This document shows positions 44,901-52,108 of a stretch of 64,000 bases of DNA, in pieces (position 1 is the stretch's first letter; every line of letters starts with the position of its first letter). Under the pieces are notes generated by a model. That model did no database searches. It was given only the letters and a program-made list of their open reading frames with translations, and was not told the origin of the DNA. A program made the position numbers and the translations under genes. Origin of the DNA: Deltaproteobacteria bacterium (GTDB taxonomy: Bacteria; Myxococcota_A; UBA9042; PHBI01); contig WYBB01000113.1 of assembly GCA_011526585.1 (NCBI GenBank), forward strand, positions 62,001-126,000, written 5' to 3'.

Positions 44901-46544
44901 CGCATCTATCACCGCGACCCGACGACCGGTTGGTGGCGCCAGATCGACCGGGTGCTGCAGCCCCTCGCGCGCTCGGGCGACTTCGAGTACCTGCGCCTGC
45001 ACTTTCGCGCGCAGGCGCCGATCCACGCGCACCGAGCGTCCGGCGAGGCGCTGGACAAGCACTACGCGATCTGGTTCGGGGCGCCGGGGGTGGCCAAGGC
45101 GGACGAGGCAGGGGTGTATCACTTCTCCGATCGGTTCGAGCGGGAGGGTGTCGACGTCGGCAACGGCTGGGTCGAGAGCGAGCCCAGCGCCGACGCACTC
45201 GTGGTCGGTCCGCCGTTTGGCTGGCTCCGCTTCGAGCGCCCCGACGGCGCCGACCAGCGTCCGGTCGCGTGGCACGCGGTCGCGCCGATGACCAGCGGAC
45301 GCTGGATCTGGTACACCTACTGGCGTTGGGCCCATGACGGGTCCGACTCCGACTTCGCCGTCCACGCGCAGCTCGGCCAGGTCGGGCTCGGGCTCGACGC
45401 GACGCCGCCGCTCGGCGACCTCTATCCGATCGATGGGGTCGGGCCCGGGCTCGCGTGGGCGCGCGGGCGTTGGGGCTTCGGCGCGACCGGGCGCGGTGAC
45501 CTCGGCGTCACCGATGGCGAGTCCGCGACCGTTGGACGGGGCGACTTCGCCGGGCTCGATGTCGCGCTCACCGTCCTCATCGACCTCGACGCGCGCACCT
45601 TCGGGGTGGCCGGCATGCCGGCGCTCGGCGAGGTGCCGTTCCAGGACCCGGACGTCGATCGCATCGACGCCATCCGCTTCGGCGTCGACGACGTCACGAC
45701 GGCGGCGTTCGCCGAGCGAGCCTTCGACGTGACCTACATCCGCATGGCGCCCCCGGCAGGCGAGCACGAGCCGATCGCGGCGCTCGGTGCCAAGGAGCCG
45801 CTCGGGGATGCGGCGCGCCTCTGCGACCGCGGCGCGCTCGCGCGCTGGTACATGGACGACGACCTCGATGACCCGAGCGGGGTCGCCGCGACGACGCTCT
45901 CCGACGCGTTGCCGGAGCCGCTCGACCTGGTGCGCACGGTCAGCAATGGCGGGCCGATCCTCACCGGCGGGGAGCAGCGCGGCCTCGCCTGGACCTCATC
46001 GGTCAACGGATGGGCCGAGGCGAGCTACACGGAGAGCAAGCTCACCGACGGTGAAGCGATGCTCGATGGCTCGACCCAGGCCACCTTCGAGCTCGTCATC
46101 GACACCGTCAGCGCCAACGGGACCTTCCTCGTCGACCTCCAGGACGGCGAGGGCAGCCACCGCCTCTCGCTCCAGCAATCGGCCTACAACGCGCTGACGG
46201 TCTGGGTGAACGGGGAGCGCTCGGCGACCTTCACGGGCATCACCGACGGCGCCACCCCGCGCAAGGTCTATCAGGTCGTCATCGACAACGACGCCGCCAC
46301 TCCGAGCGAGCGCGTGCGTCTCTATCGAGATGGCGTGCGCTACACCTCGGTCACGCTCGAGGCGATCCCGGCACAAGGGGCGACCATCCAGCTCGGCGCC
46401 GGCACGCTCGCCCTGGGCAAGCCCACGCCATGGACGTTCCAGCAAGGGGCGATCTACTACGCAGCGCTCTACGGCGTGGCGCTGACCACGACCGAGCTCA
46501 CGAGCAACGCGATCATCCTGCGTGCCGACGATGACCGCCGCTGA
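41910..46544 (+). CDS. Surface lipoprotein with 13 MopE-like metal-binding repeats and LamG-like C-terminus
   Basis: 1544 residues. The signal peptide ends in a lipobox (VALAC). A thrombospondin-3-like Asp repeat precedes the main array (about 180-950), which has 13 copies of a C-(D/N)-x-x-D-(N/D)-D-C-D-G-x-x-D-E-type motif (PF11617 metal-binding pattern), e.g. CDGLDNDCDGLTDE and CNGLDDDCDGAVDE. The two types alternate and are spaced by Cys-rich segments, so the array grew by duplication of a two-motif unit. A DEDGDGIEDSADNCPTV thrombospondin-3 unit follows, then a beta-rich region with a concanavalin/LamG-like end (ARWYMDDDLDDPSG... IYYAALYGVALTTTEL). Likely a calcium- or copper-binding cell-surface protein. 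AGGAG precedes the ATG. Confidence 0.88.
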   Translation: MFVETRRLPLVAIALVALACDPSSQGLKLGQNCTAADDCASGVCAAGACMDPSADDDADLLVNALEVALGTDPRHADSDGDGVLDRDELDADLVHRDSDRDGRPDALESREGDQDHDCVPDELDPRDAIPGDAPASLLARYCRVAGVCAEAPLAVTCPGSIDEPLCDYGAVVGFEIEEGSCDARDNDCDGLTDEGFSWQGTAIGEACDGTGACGPGVVVCAVDRVDLATCSTNADGPSAEVMSETCNGLDDDCDGAVDEEVPEDVLAAGCSLVGVCASKHAQVAARCVSGRWVCDYDAVLGFESGHEVSCDGLDNDCDGLTDEDFTLAGAAIGERCEAAGACGPGVVECSGDARGALCSSGPGGSTSAVEPERCNGLDDDCDGLTDQGVPLPEEAVCSRSGVCAAVAPPVCSGGAWRCDYAALAGFEGARELSCDGLDNDCDGATDEDLTLDGAPVGGACVGEGACGLGVVECAPGGGLRCSTAPGGSSPGVQEESCNGLDDDCDGETDEGLVDPSEAGCSREGVCGDGFDTIVARCAGGRWTCDYGAVAGWSAGGEGRCDGLDDDCDGQIDEDFTWSGITIGGACAAAGVCTGGRVECAADGSRAVCSAAPEGTASRASDETCNGLDDDCDGATDEGVTPSATTCVGSGVCATGNALATCVEGDWQCDFTGVAGYEAGGERSCDGRDNDCDGRTDEDFGWGGVAVGGSCDGVGDCGRGIVECVVGRSDRATCSTNPDGSATEAVPETCDARDNDCDGQSDEGLVGVTGQAECALPGVCGAVESVVATCSFGAWSCDYAMVPDYEAGQETRCDGLDNDCDGAPDDGLGDVVAAGCMRRGVCAGGGVRALCEGGSYRCDYGDVAGFEVTERSCDGLDNDCDGLIDWTCAPPPDEDGDGIEDSADNCPTVPNADQSDENGNGFGDACDPCEPFDNCGDLLDDDCDGATDDEDPQGCQLRRVIGIATDVSGIDAGYTLELAFDHAIVVDGGQSSAGMEDTRIYHRDPTTGWWRQIDRVLQPLARSGDFEYLRLHFRAQAPIHAHRASGEALDKHYAIWFGAPGVAKADEAGVYHFSDRFEREGVDVGNGWVESEPSADALVVGPPFGWLRFERPDGADQRPVAWHAVAPMTSGRWIWYTYWRWAHDGSDSDFAVHAQLGQVGLGLDATPPLGDLYPIDGVGPGLAWARGRWGFGATGRGDLGVTDGESATVGRGDFAGLDVALTVLIDLDARTFGVAGMPALGEVPFQDPDVDRIDAIRFGVDDVTTAAFAERAFDVTYIRMAPPAGEHEPIAALGAKEPLGDAARLCDRGALARWYMDDDLDDPSGVAATTLSDALPEPLDLVRTVSNGGPILTGGEQRGLAWTSSVNGWAEASYTESKLTDGEAMLDGSTQATFELVIDTVSANGTFLVDLQDGEGSHRLSLQQSAYNALTVWVNGERSATFTGITDGATPRKVYQVVIDNDAATPSERVRLYRDGVRYTSVTLEAIPAQGATIQLGAGTLALGKPTPWTFQQGAIYYAALYGVALTTTELTSNAIILRADDDRR

Positions 46545-46627
46545 CCTCGAGCGCACGCTTGATCAGCCTACGTTTCGCTGGTCGCACCACGTTGACACGC
46601 GCCCGACCCGACGCGATGCTCGCGGGC

Positions 46628-47188
46628 ATGAGCGTTACGCCGCCGGTGACTCGGCTCCTCATGCGCTGGCGCGAGGGCGACATGGCCGCCTTGGATGAGC
46701 TCGCGCGCCTGGTCTATCGGGAGCTCAAGCAGCTCGCCAGCCGTCAGCTGCGCGGCGAGCGCGAGGGTCATACGCTCACGCCGACCGCGCTCGTCTCGGA
46801 GGCGTTCCTGCGGCTGGCGGGCGGGGAGACGCCGAGCTTCCAGGACCGCGTGCACTTCTTCGCGACGGCCGCGCGTCACATGCGCCACATCCTCGTCGAC
46901 TTCGCGCGAGCCCGCGCGACCCACAAGCGAGGCGCGGGCAAGCGCGCGGTGACGCTGGACGAGAAGGTGCTCGCGGCCTCCGAGTCGGAGTCGCTGCTCG
47001 ACCTCGACGAGGCCCTCCTCGCGCTAGCCGCGGTCGACGAGCGCAAGGCGCGTGTGGTCGAGCTGCACTTCTTCGGCGGCATGTCGCTCGCCGAGGTCGG
47101 CGCGGCGCTCGGCGTGCACCACAACACGGTCCTGCGCGACCTGCGCTTCGCCGAGGCGTGGCTGAACCGGTACCTCACTGCGCGCTGA
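46628..47188 (+). CDS. ECF-type RNA polymerase sigma factor (ECF43-like)
   Basis: 186 residues. Region 2 (MAALDELARLVYRELKQLASRQLRGER, then VSEAFLRLAGGE and DRVHFFATAARHMRHILVDFARAR) and region 4 (VVELHFFGGMSLAEVGAALG with HHNTVLRDLRFAEAWL) match the TIGR02999/ECF43-like group, whose genes commonly sit beside Ser/Thr kinases and lack a classic anti-sigma factor. ATG 46628 or 46616 could be the start. The gene is followed by a VQ-motif protein and a pseudokinase on the same strand, an arrangement that suggests kinase-linked control of the sigma factor. Confidence 0.92.
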   Translation: MSVTPPVTRLLMRWREGDMAALDELARLVYRELKQLASRQLRGEREGHTLTPTALVSEAFLRLAGGETPSFQDRVHFFATAARHMRHILVDFARARATHKRGAGKRAVTLDEKVLAASESESLLDLDEALLALAAVDERKARVVELHFFGGMSLAEVGAALGVHHNTVLRDLRFAEAWLNRYLTAR

Positions 47189-47218
47189 CCCGCGATCCAT
47201 TCATCAATCGACAGCGAC

Positions 47219-47250
47219 GTGGTGATCGAACCACGCGCCTTTCGCTCTCC
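47219..47250 (+). promoter_or_regulatory. Two-part upstream motif, copy 2 (VQ-motif gene)
   Basis: GTGGTGATCGA (47219-47229) and CGCTCTCC (47243-47250), again starting 24 bp apart, 24 bp before the ATG at 47275. The intervening 13 bp differ from copy 1, which argues that the boxes are the conserved element. Confidence 0.5.
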
Positions 47251-47274
47251 ATGTCAGCCGACAGGAGCGAGAGC

Positions 47275-48522
47275 ATGAGCAGCGTTCAACTTCGCCGCGC
47301 GCCCGACGAGACCCGTCCCAATGGAGGTCGCCTCGTCAATCGTTCGCAGACGCTCGCCGATCGACGCGCCGCCGAATGCGCCACGCGAACGACGATCGAC
47401 GAATGGACCCTCGCCTCGAGCGCCTCGCCGGACGAGCTCCAGGAGTTCGACGACGCGATGACCGATCTGCACGACGCCGTCAGCGTCGCCAATCACGAGA
47501 TCTATGGCGATCCGCTGCCCGAGCACCTCCCGGGGGGCGCCGTGCAGCTCCGCGAACGGAGAGAAGGCAGGAAGGCCGCGAAGGCGCCAGCCGTCACGGG
47601 GACGGCGGTCCAGAAGAAGGAAGCCGGGCACGGAGCGCTCAAGGTCGACCACAAGCTCCAAGATCGCGACAAGCAGAGTGTGAGCCTCGGACTCGGCAGC
47701 GGTGGGATCGATGCCAAGGTCGAACGTGAGGTGCTCAAGAAGGAGATCGGCTTTCGTCTCTTTCCGACCCGCGGCATCTTCGTCGGTGACGATCCTCACG
47801 GGGAGCTCGTGCCCAGGTTGACGCCGGCCTTGTGGCTGTCGGCGAAGTTGACGGTGCGCGTGGGTACCTCCGGCAAGGCGGGGGCCGACAAGCGCGCCGC
47901 CAAGGCTGGGATCACCATCGACGGCGTGCTGGCGATCAAGGGCGGGTGGAAGCAGTTCAACGTCTTCATCAGCGGCACGCTGCGGGGAGAAGCCGCGGCC
48001 CAGCTGGTCTTCCGTGGCGAACGCAAGGAACCGAGCTACGGCTCGGTCGCAGGCGACCTCGTCGCATTCCTGAGCGGCGGCGGGCTGGTCGACGCCAAGC
48101 TCGCTCCGGCCGCTGCCGGCACCAAGCAGAGCCCCAAGGCACAGGGCAAGGTCGAGCTCTCGTCGCGACCTTACAAGCTGCTCCGCTTCACCATCGCCGA
48201 GGTCGGCGAGGTCGGCGTCAAGGGGCTCGATGTGGAGCTCGGCGAGGACGCAGCCGCGCTCTTGGAGTGGTTCAAGGGAGCGCTGGGGGTGCACGATGGT
48301 GAGCCCGCACCCGAGCAGACTGCACCCTCGAGCGACGCACCTGCTTGTTACGAGCCGGCGGACGGCATCACCGGGCCCGCGGGGCCGACGTCTTCGACCG
48401 GCTCCGCGGAAGGGGGGGAACTTCGCCATCGCCGCCCGACACCGCCGGGCCGGAGGTCTCGCGATCCACAGCGCCGCAAGCTGCTCGCGACGCCGGCTCG
48501 CCATCGTGCGCCGCGCGCCTGA
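47275..48522 (+). CDS. VQ-motif protein of unknown function between ECF factor and pseudokinase
   Basis: 415 residues from ATG 47275 (AGGAG upstream; ATG 47251 lies inside the upstream motif and is unlikely). The N-terminus has short VQLR/VQKK segments and disordered linkers like those of eCIS/DUF4157-associated proteins; that likeness is weak. The middle (about 125-340) is a beta-rich domain (GIDAKVEREVLKKEIGFRLF, ITIDGVLAIKGGWKQFNVFI) of unknown family. The last ~60 codons lose the third-position G/C bias after a run of seven G (48412-48418), so the C-terminus may have been frameshifted. No Sec signal. Cotranscription with the ECF gene is possible, but the upstream motif suggests its own promoter. 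Confidence 0.7.
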   Translation: MSSVQLRRAPDETRPNGGRLVNRSQTLADRRAAECATRTTIDEWTLASSASPDELQEFDDAMTDLHDAVSVANHEIYGDPLPEHLPGGAVQLRERREGRKAAKAPAVTGTAVQKKEAGHGALKVDHKLQDRDKQSVSLGLGSGGIDAKVEREVLKKEIGFRLFPTRGIFVGDDPHGELVPRLTPALWLSAKLTVRVGTSGKAGADKRAAKAGITIDGVLAIKGGWKQFNVFISGTLRGEAAAQLVFRGERKEPSYGSVAGDLVAFLSGGGLVDAKLAPAAAGTKQSPKAQGKVELSSRPYKLLRFTIAEVGEVGVKGLDVELGEDAAALLEWFKGALGVHDGEPAPEQTAPSSDAPACYEPADGITGPAGPTSSTGSAEGGELRHRRPTPPGRRSRDPQRRKLLATPARHRAPRA

Positions 48523-48561
48523 GAGCTTGACACCGGAGGGCGCCTGGCCCCTGATCCCGCC

Positions 48562-49755
48562 ATGCACGGGAGCCTGGAGCGAATCGAGGCGCTCTTCGAT
48601 GAGGCGCTCGAGCGCCCGGCGAGCGAGCGCGGCGCCTTCCTCGATGCACAATGCGGCGACGATGTGATGCTGCGCGCCGAGGTCGAGTCCTTGCTGGCGA
48701 GCGCCGAGGCTCTCGGCACGAGCGACACGCGTGACCCCGACACGGCCAGGAGCTTCGGCGCGCGCGTGCGCTCGATCATGGGGGGCGTGGCCGAGGAGAT
48801 GCTGGAGCAGCGCGCCGAGGCGCCACGCGAGCGTCGCGTCGGCCCGTACCGGGTGATCCTGCTCACCGCCCAGGACGACCGCGGCGAGGTCTATCTCGCA
48901 GAGCGTGAGGAAGGTCCACATCGCGGCCTCGTCACGCTCCGTCTGCTGCCTCGCCGGGCGGACGCGAGCGCCGTCCTCGCGCGCCTGCGGGACGAGCAGT
49001 TCGTGCTCTCGACGCTGCATCATCCGGCGATCGCGCGCATGCTCGACTGTGGTGCGATCGGTGATGATCGCATCTACCTCGTCATGGAGCACGTCGATGG
49101 TGTGCCGATCGAGCGTCACCTCGCCGGGCTCTCGGTGCGCGAGCGCGTCGCGTTCTTCCTGCACGTGTGCGAGCCGATCGCGCGCTTGCACCAGCGCCTC
49201 GGAGCCCACGGCGCCATCGGATCGTCGAATCTGCTCGTCACCGTCGATGGCCAGCCCAAGCTGCTCGATCCCGGCTTCACCAGGCTCCTCGGGCCTGGCG
49301 GGAGCGGCTCGACATGTGCGAGCCCCGAGCAGGCGCGGGGTGAGGCCGCGACGATCGCCAGCGACGTATACGCGCTCGGGGCCCTGCTCTATCACCATCT
49401 GGCCGAGCGGCCGCCGCGGGTCGCCGATGGTGACCGAGGGCGGGCGGCCGAGGGCGAGCTCGTGCCGCCACGTCCGAGTGACATCGCCGCGCCCCGCGCT
49501 CGGCGCGCTCTCGCCGGGGACCTCGACAGCATCGTGATGTGCGCGATGCGAGAGGACCCTCACGCGCGCTACCTTTCCGTCGATGCGCTGGCCGAAGATC
49601 TCCAGCGCTATCTCGACGGCCGCCCTGTGCTCGCGCGTGACCCGACGCGCGCATACCTCGCGCGCAAGCTGGTCGCCCGCCATCGAGGGACGCTGCTCAT
49701 CGCCTTCGTCACCCTCCTGACGCTGGTGGCTCTGATCGGTGCGTTGCACCGGTGA
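48562..49755 (+). CDS. Membrane-anchored pseudokinase of the ECF43-associated kinase family
   Basis: 397 residues. An N-terminal motif typical of these sigma-linked kinases is present (RIEALFDEALERPASERGAF). The kinase-like fold is clear, but catalytic residues are lost: the glycine loop reads LLTAQDDRGEVYLAE, the ATP-binding Lys site reads VTLRLL, the HRDLKPSN loop is HGAIGSSN and DFG is DPG. CASPEQARGEAATIASDVYALG and the helical lobe are intact. A C-terminal helix (TLLIAFVTLLTLVALIGAL) anchors it. It probably signals by binding, not phosphorylation. It converges with an intact membrane kinase gene. Confidence 0.9.
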   Translation: MHGSLERIEALFDEALERPASERGAFLDAQCGDDVMLRAEVESLLASAEALGTSDTRDPDTARSFGARVRSIMGGVAEEMLEQRAEAPRERRVGPYRVILLTAQDDRGEVYLAEREEGPHRGLVTLRLLPRRADASAVLARLRDEQFVLSTLHHPAIARMLDCGAIGDDRIYLVMEHVDGVPIERHLAGLSVRERVAFFLHVCEPIARLHQRLGAHGAIGSSNLLVTVDGQPKLLDPGFTRLLGPGGSGSTCASPEQARGEAATIASDVYALGALLYHHLAERPPRVADGDRGRAAEGELVPPRPSDIAAPRARRALAGDLDSIVMCAMREDPHARYLSVDALAEDLQRYLDGRPVLARDPTRAYLARKLVARHRGTLLIAFVTLLTLVALIGALHR

Positions 49756-49782
49756 GTCTGGCGTCGAGCAGGCGCGTGACGG

Positions 49783-51411
49783 TCAGGCGCCGAGCGCCCC
49801 GCGCAGTCGGGTCATGTCGGGGCGGCGCCGGGGGTCTTCGGCCAGACAGCTGCGCAGGACCGCGCGCGCCTCGTCGTCGAGCTTGCCGCTCGTAAGCGGA
49901 GGCGGCTCGTCGAGCGGCTGGCCGGCGAGCGCGAGGAAGAGGGGCGGCGTCTCGAAGGGCATGACGCCGGTCAGGAGCTCGTAGGCGAGCACTCCGAAGG
50001 CGAAGATGTCCGCGGGCGTTCCGGCCTGGCGAACGCCGCGCGCGGTCTCGGGTGCCATGTACTGTGGCGTACCGATCCAGGCGCCCGTAGCGGTGAGCTC
50101 GTATTGCGGTGCGCGCGGGACGGCGCCGCCTTGCACTGTCACGCTGAGATCGGTCGTGAGCCCCATGCGCGCGATGCCGAAGTCGGTGACCTTGGCTGCG
50201 CCGTGTGCGTCGAGGAGGACGTTGCCGGGCTTGAGGTCGCGGTGAACCACGCCCTCGGCGTGCAACGCGGCAAGACCTCTGAGGATCTGGCGCAGGATCG
50301 GCAACGCCCACTCGACGTCGCCGAAGCGGTAGCGCTGCTCCGCGAGCGAACCACCCGTGACGAGCTCCATCACGAGGTAGGGAGCGCCGCTGTCGGCCAG
50401 CCCGACATCGACGATCGAGACAACGTGGGGATCGGCGACGCGCGCACCGATCTCCGCCTCGCGCGCGAAGCGGGCGGCGTGCTCGCGCGAGCCGGCGCCG
50501 GTCATCACCTTGAGCGCGAGGCGCTGCATGTCGGAGAGACGCTCGACCTCGAACACCGCCCCCATCGCGCCCTCGCCGAGCTTGCGCACGACCCGATAGC
50601 GCGAGCCGAAGCGCGTCGGCGTCGCGTGCGCGGGCGGTGCGAGCGGCCCGAGCTGCGCGCTGAGCGCCGCCCCGAGCTCGCGCGAGCGCTCGGCGACCTG
50701 ATGCGCGACCTCACGCTTGAGCAGGCTCTCGGTCTTGGCGCGTTCCTCGACGAGCGCGCGCTCGACGCGCACGATTCGCATGGCCGCCCGCGCACAGAAG
50801 AAGACGGTCGCGGTGACGACGCCGATGAGGTTACCGAGCGCCAGGGCCTCGATGTCATAACCCGGGAGTTGAGGCGGTGGTGGTTCGTCGCGCCACGACA
50901 GCATGAGCATCACCGCGGCCGCTGTCGACGCGACAGTGGCTATCGCGGGCGCGACGCGCCACCCCGGAGGGAACATGAACCACGAAATGGCCGCGATCAG
51001 CGGGAAGAAGACCGCCTGCATCGTCGCCGCGGGCTGGAGGCGCCCGACGGAATAGACGGAGACGATGTAGACGGCGATGAACGCGCTGCTACACAGCACG
51101 TGCAGGCCCAGGCGATTGAGGACGAGGACCATCGGGCTCATGAGCAGGCTTGCGAGGAGCCAGTGGCGCACCTCGGGCAGGAGCGTGTGCGACAGTGGGC
51201 CGAAGGTCACGAAGGCGAGCGCGACCGTCGTGTAGAGCGCGAGCTCGTTGGTGAGCACGATGTGCCGTGTCGCATATGGGGGCAGACGCGGGTCGACTCC
51301 GAGACGGGTCAACCTGGCCAGGAACGCGAACGGGCCCGATTCGGACCAGGCCCTGCCGGCGGCGTCGGTCGGCGCGCCCGATCCGTCGGTTCGGGGCGGG
51401 TCCGGCGTCAT
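49783..51411 (-). CDS. Ser/Thr protein kinase with N-terminal six-helix membrane domain
   Basis: 542 residues from ATG 51411; GTG at 51456 would add 15. Residues about 45-205 contain about six hydrophobic helices (FVTFGPLSHTLLPEVRHWLL, MVLVLNRLGLHVLCSSAFIA, TATVFFCARA). A coiled linker leads into an intact kinase: GEGAMGAVFEV, ALKVMTG, HRDLKPGNVLL (near 390), DFGIARM, GTPQYMAPETARG. There is no C-terminal extension. The topology is inverted relative to many kinases, with the sensor membrane domain at the N-terminus. It converges with the pseudokinase gene and could phosphorylate components of that locus; that is inference. Confidence 0.88.
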   Translation of the reverse strand: MTPDPPRTDGSGAPTDAAGRAWSESGPFAFLARLTRLGVDPRLPPYATRHIVLTNELALYTTVALAFVTFGPLSHTLLPEVRHWLLASLLMSPMVLVLNRLGLHVLCSSAFIAVYIVSVYSVGRLQPAATMQAVFFPLIAAISWFMFPPGWRVAPAIATVASTAAAVMLMLSWRDEPPPPQLPGYDIEALALGNLIGVVTATVFFCARAAMRIVRVERALVEERAKTESLLKREVAHQVAERSRELGAALSAQLGPLAPPAHATPTRFGSRYRVVRKLGEGAMGAVFEVERLSDMQRLALKVMTGAGSREHAARFAREAEIGARVADPHVVSIVDVGLADSGAPYLVMELVTGGSLAEQRYRFGDVEWALPILRQILRGLAALHAEGVVHRDLKPGNVLLDAHGAAKVTDFGIARMGLTTDLSVTVQGGAVPRAPQYELTATGAWIGTPQYMAPETARGVRQAGTPADIFAFGVLAYELLTGVMPFETPPLFLALAGQPLDEPPPLTSGKLDDEARAVLRSCLAEDPRRRPDMTRLRGALGA

Positions 51412-51600
51412 GCCACGTGCCTGCTCGAGAGCTTGTTCGGGATCGGCGCGATGCACGGGGGCTCGAGACTCATGCTGGCCATCAGGATATCAGTGTGTTC
51501 CTGGCCTTCAAGTCCGCCCCGAGTCTTCGGAGCGCTCGCGCGAACGTGTTCATCGAGCAGCGAACGACTCCAAGCCGAAGACGCGTTGACTGCGGCGCGA

Positions 51601-52038
51601 TCAGAGCGTGTCGACCTTCGCGAAGACGCGGGTGCCGGACGCGCTGGAGGTGCTCTCGAGGGTGAGGGCGGAGGGGTTGAAGCCCTCGATGATGTTGGCG
51701 AAGCGGCGTCCGACCTGCGACGGGTCGAGCGGCGCCTCGACGACCTCGGTGACGAGGTGGCCGTCCTCGATCGTATAGAAGCCGCGCTGCGCGATCGCCG
51801 GCGGGCCGCCGGTCGGGTGGAAGTAGAGGGTGTAGACGTAGGGGCGTGCGGCGAGCGCGGGGCTCTCGGCGGCGGAGACGCCGGCGACGAACTCGAAGGC
51901 GCGCGTGGTGCCGGCGTCGTCGTTCTTCCAGAGGCCGATGAGCTCGTCCTGGGTCGGGGTGCGTGGCTCGTCGGCGCTGTCACAGGCGGCGACGAGGGCG
52001 AGCGCGACGAGGGCGAGCGAAGAGACGAGCGCTTTCAT
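51601..52038 (-). CDS. Small lipoprotein, end of the MoxR-VWA run
   Basis: 145 residues. The signal peptide ends in a lipobox (LVAAC). The mature domain has a lipocalin-like opening (DELIGLWKNDDAGTTRAFEF) and alternating strands (YVYTLYFHPTGG, HLVTEVVEAPLD), and may form a small barrel that binds a hydrophobic ligand. It starts 70 bp after the upstream VWA gene on the same strand, so it may be the last gene of that transcription unit. Confidence 0.75.
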   Translation of the reverse strand: MKALVSSLALVALALVAACDSADEPRTPTQDELIGLWKNDDAGTTRAFEFVAGVSAAESPALAARPYVYTLYFHPTGGPPAIAQRGFYTIEDGHLVTEVVEAPLDPSQVGRRFANIIEGFNPSALTLESTSSASGTRVFAKVDTL

Positions 52039-52108
52039 GAGGGACCTCCATCGTTCAAGCCCTGAGACGTGCGCGCGCGCGTCGCTTGAAATCGAAGCGG
52101 CGCTGGCA

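Noticed and set aside
46559..46627. A third copy of the two-box upstream motif before the ECF gene
   Set aside because: TGATC and TTTCGCT occur there, but the boxes are incomplete and the spacing is shorter.
47254..49749. 831-codon open frame on the - strand
   Set aside because: Antisense to the VQ-motif protein and the pseudokinase, whose family motifs are clear.
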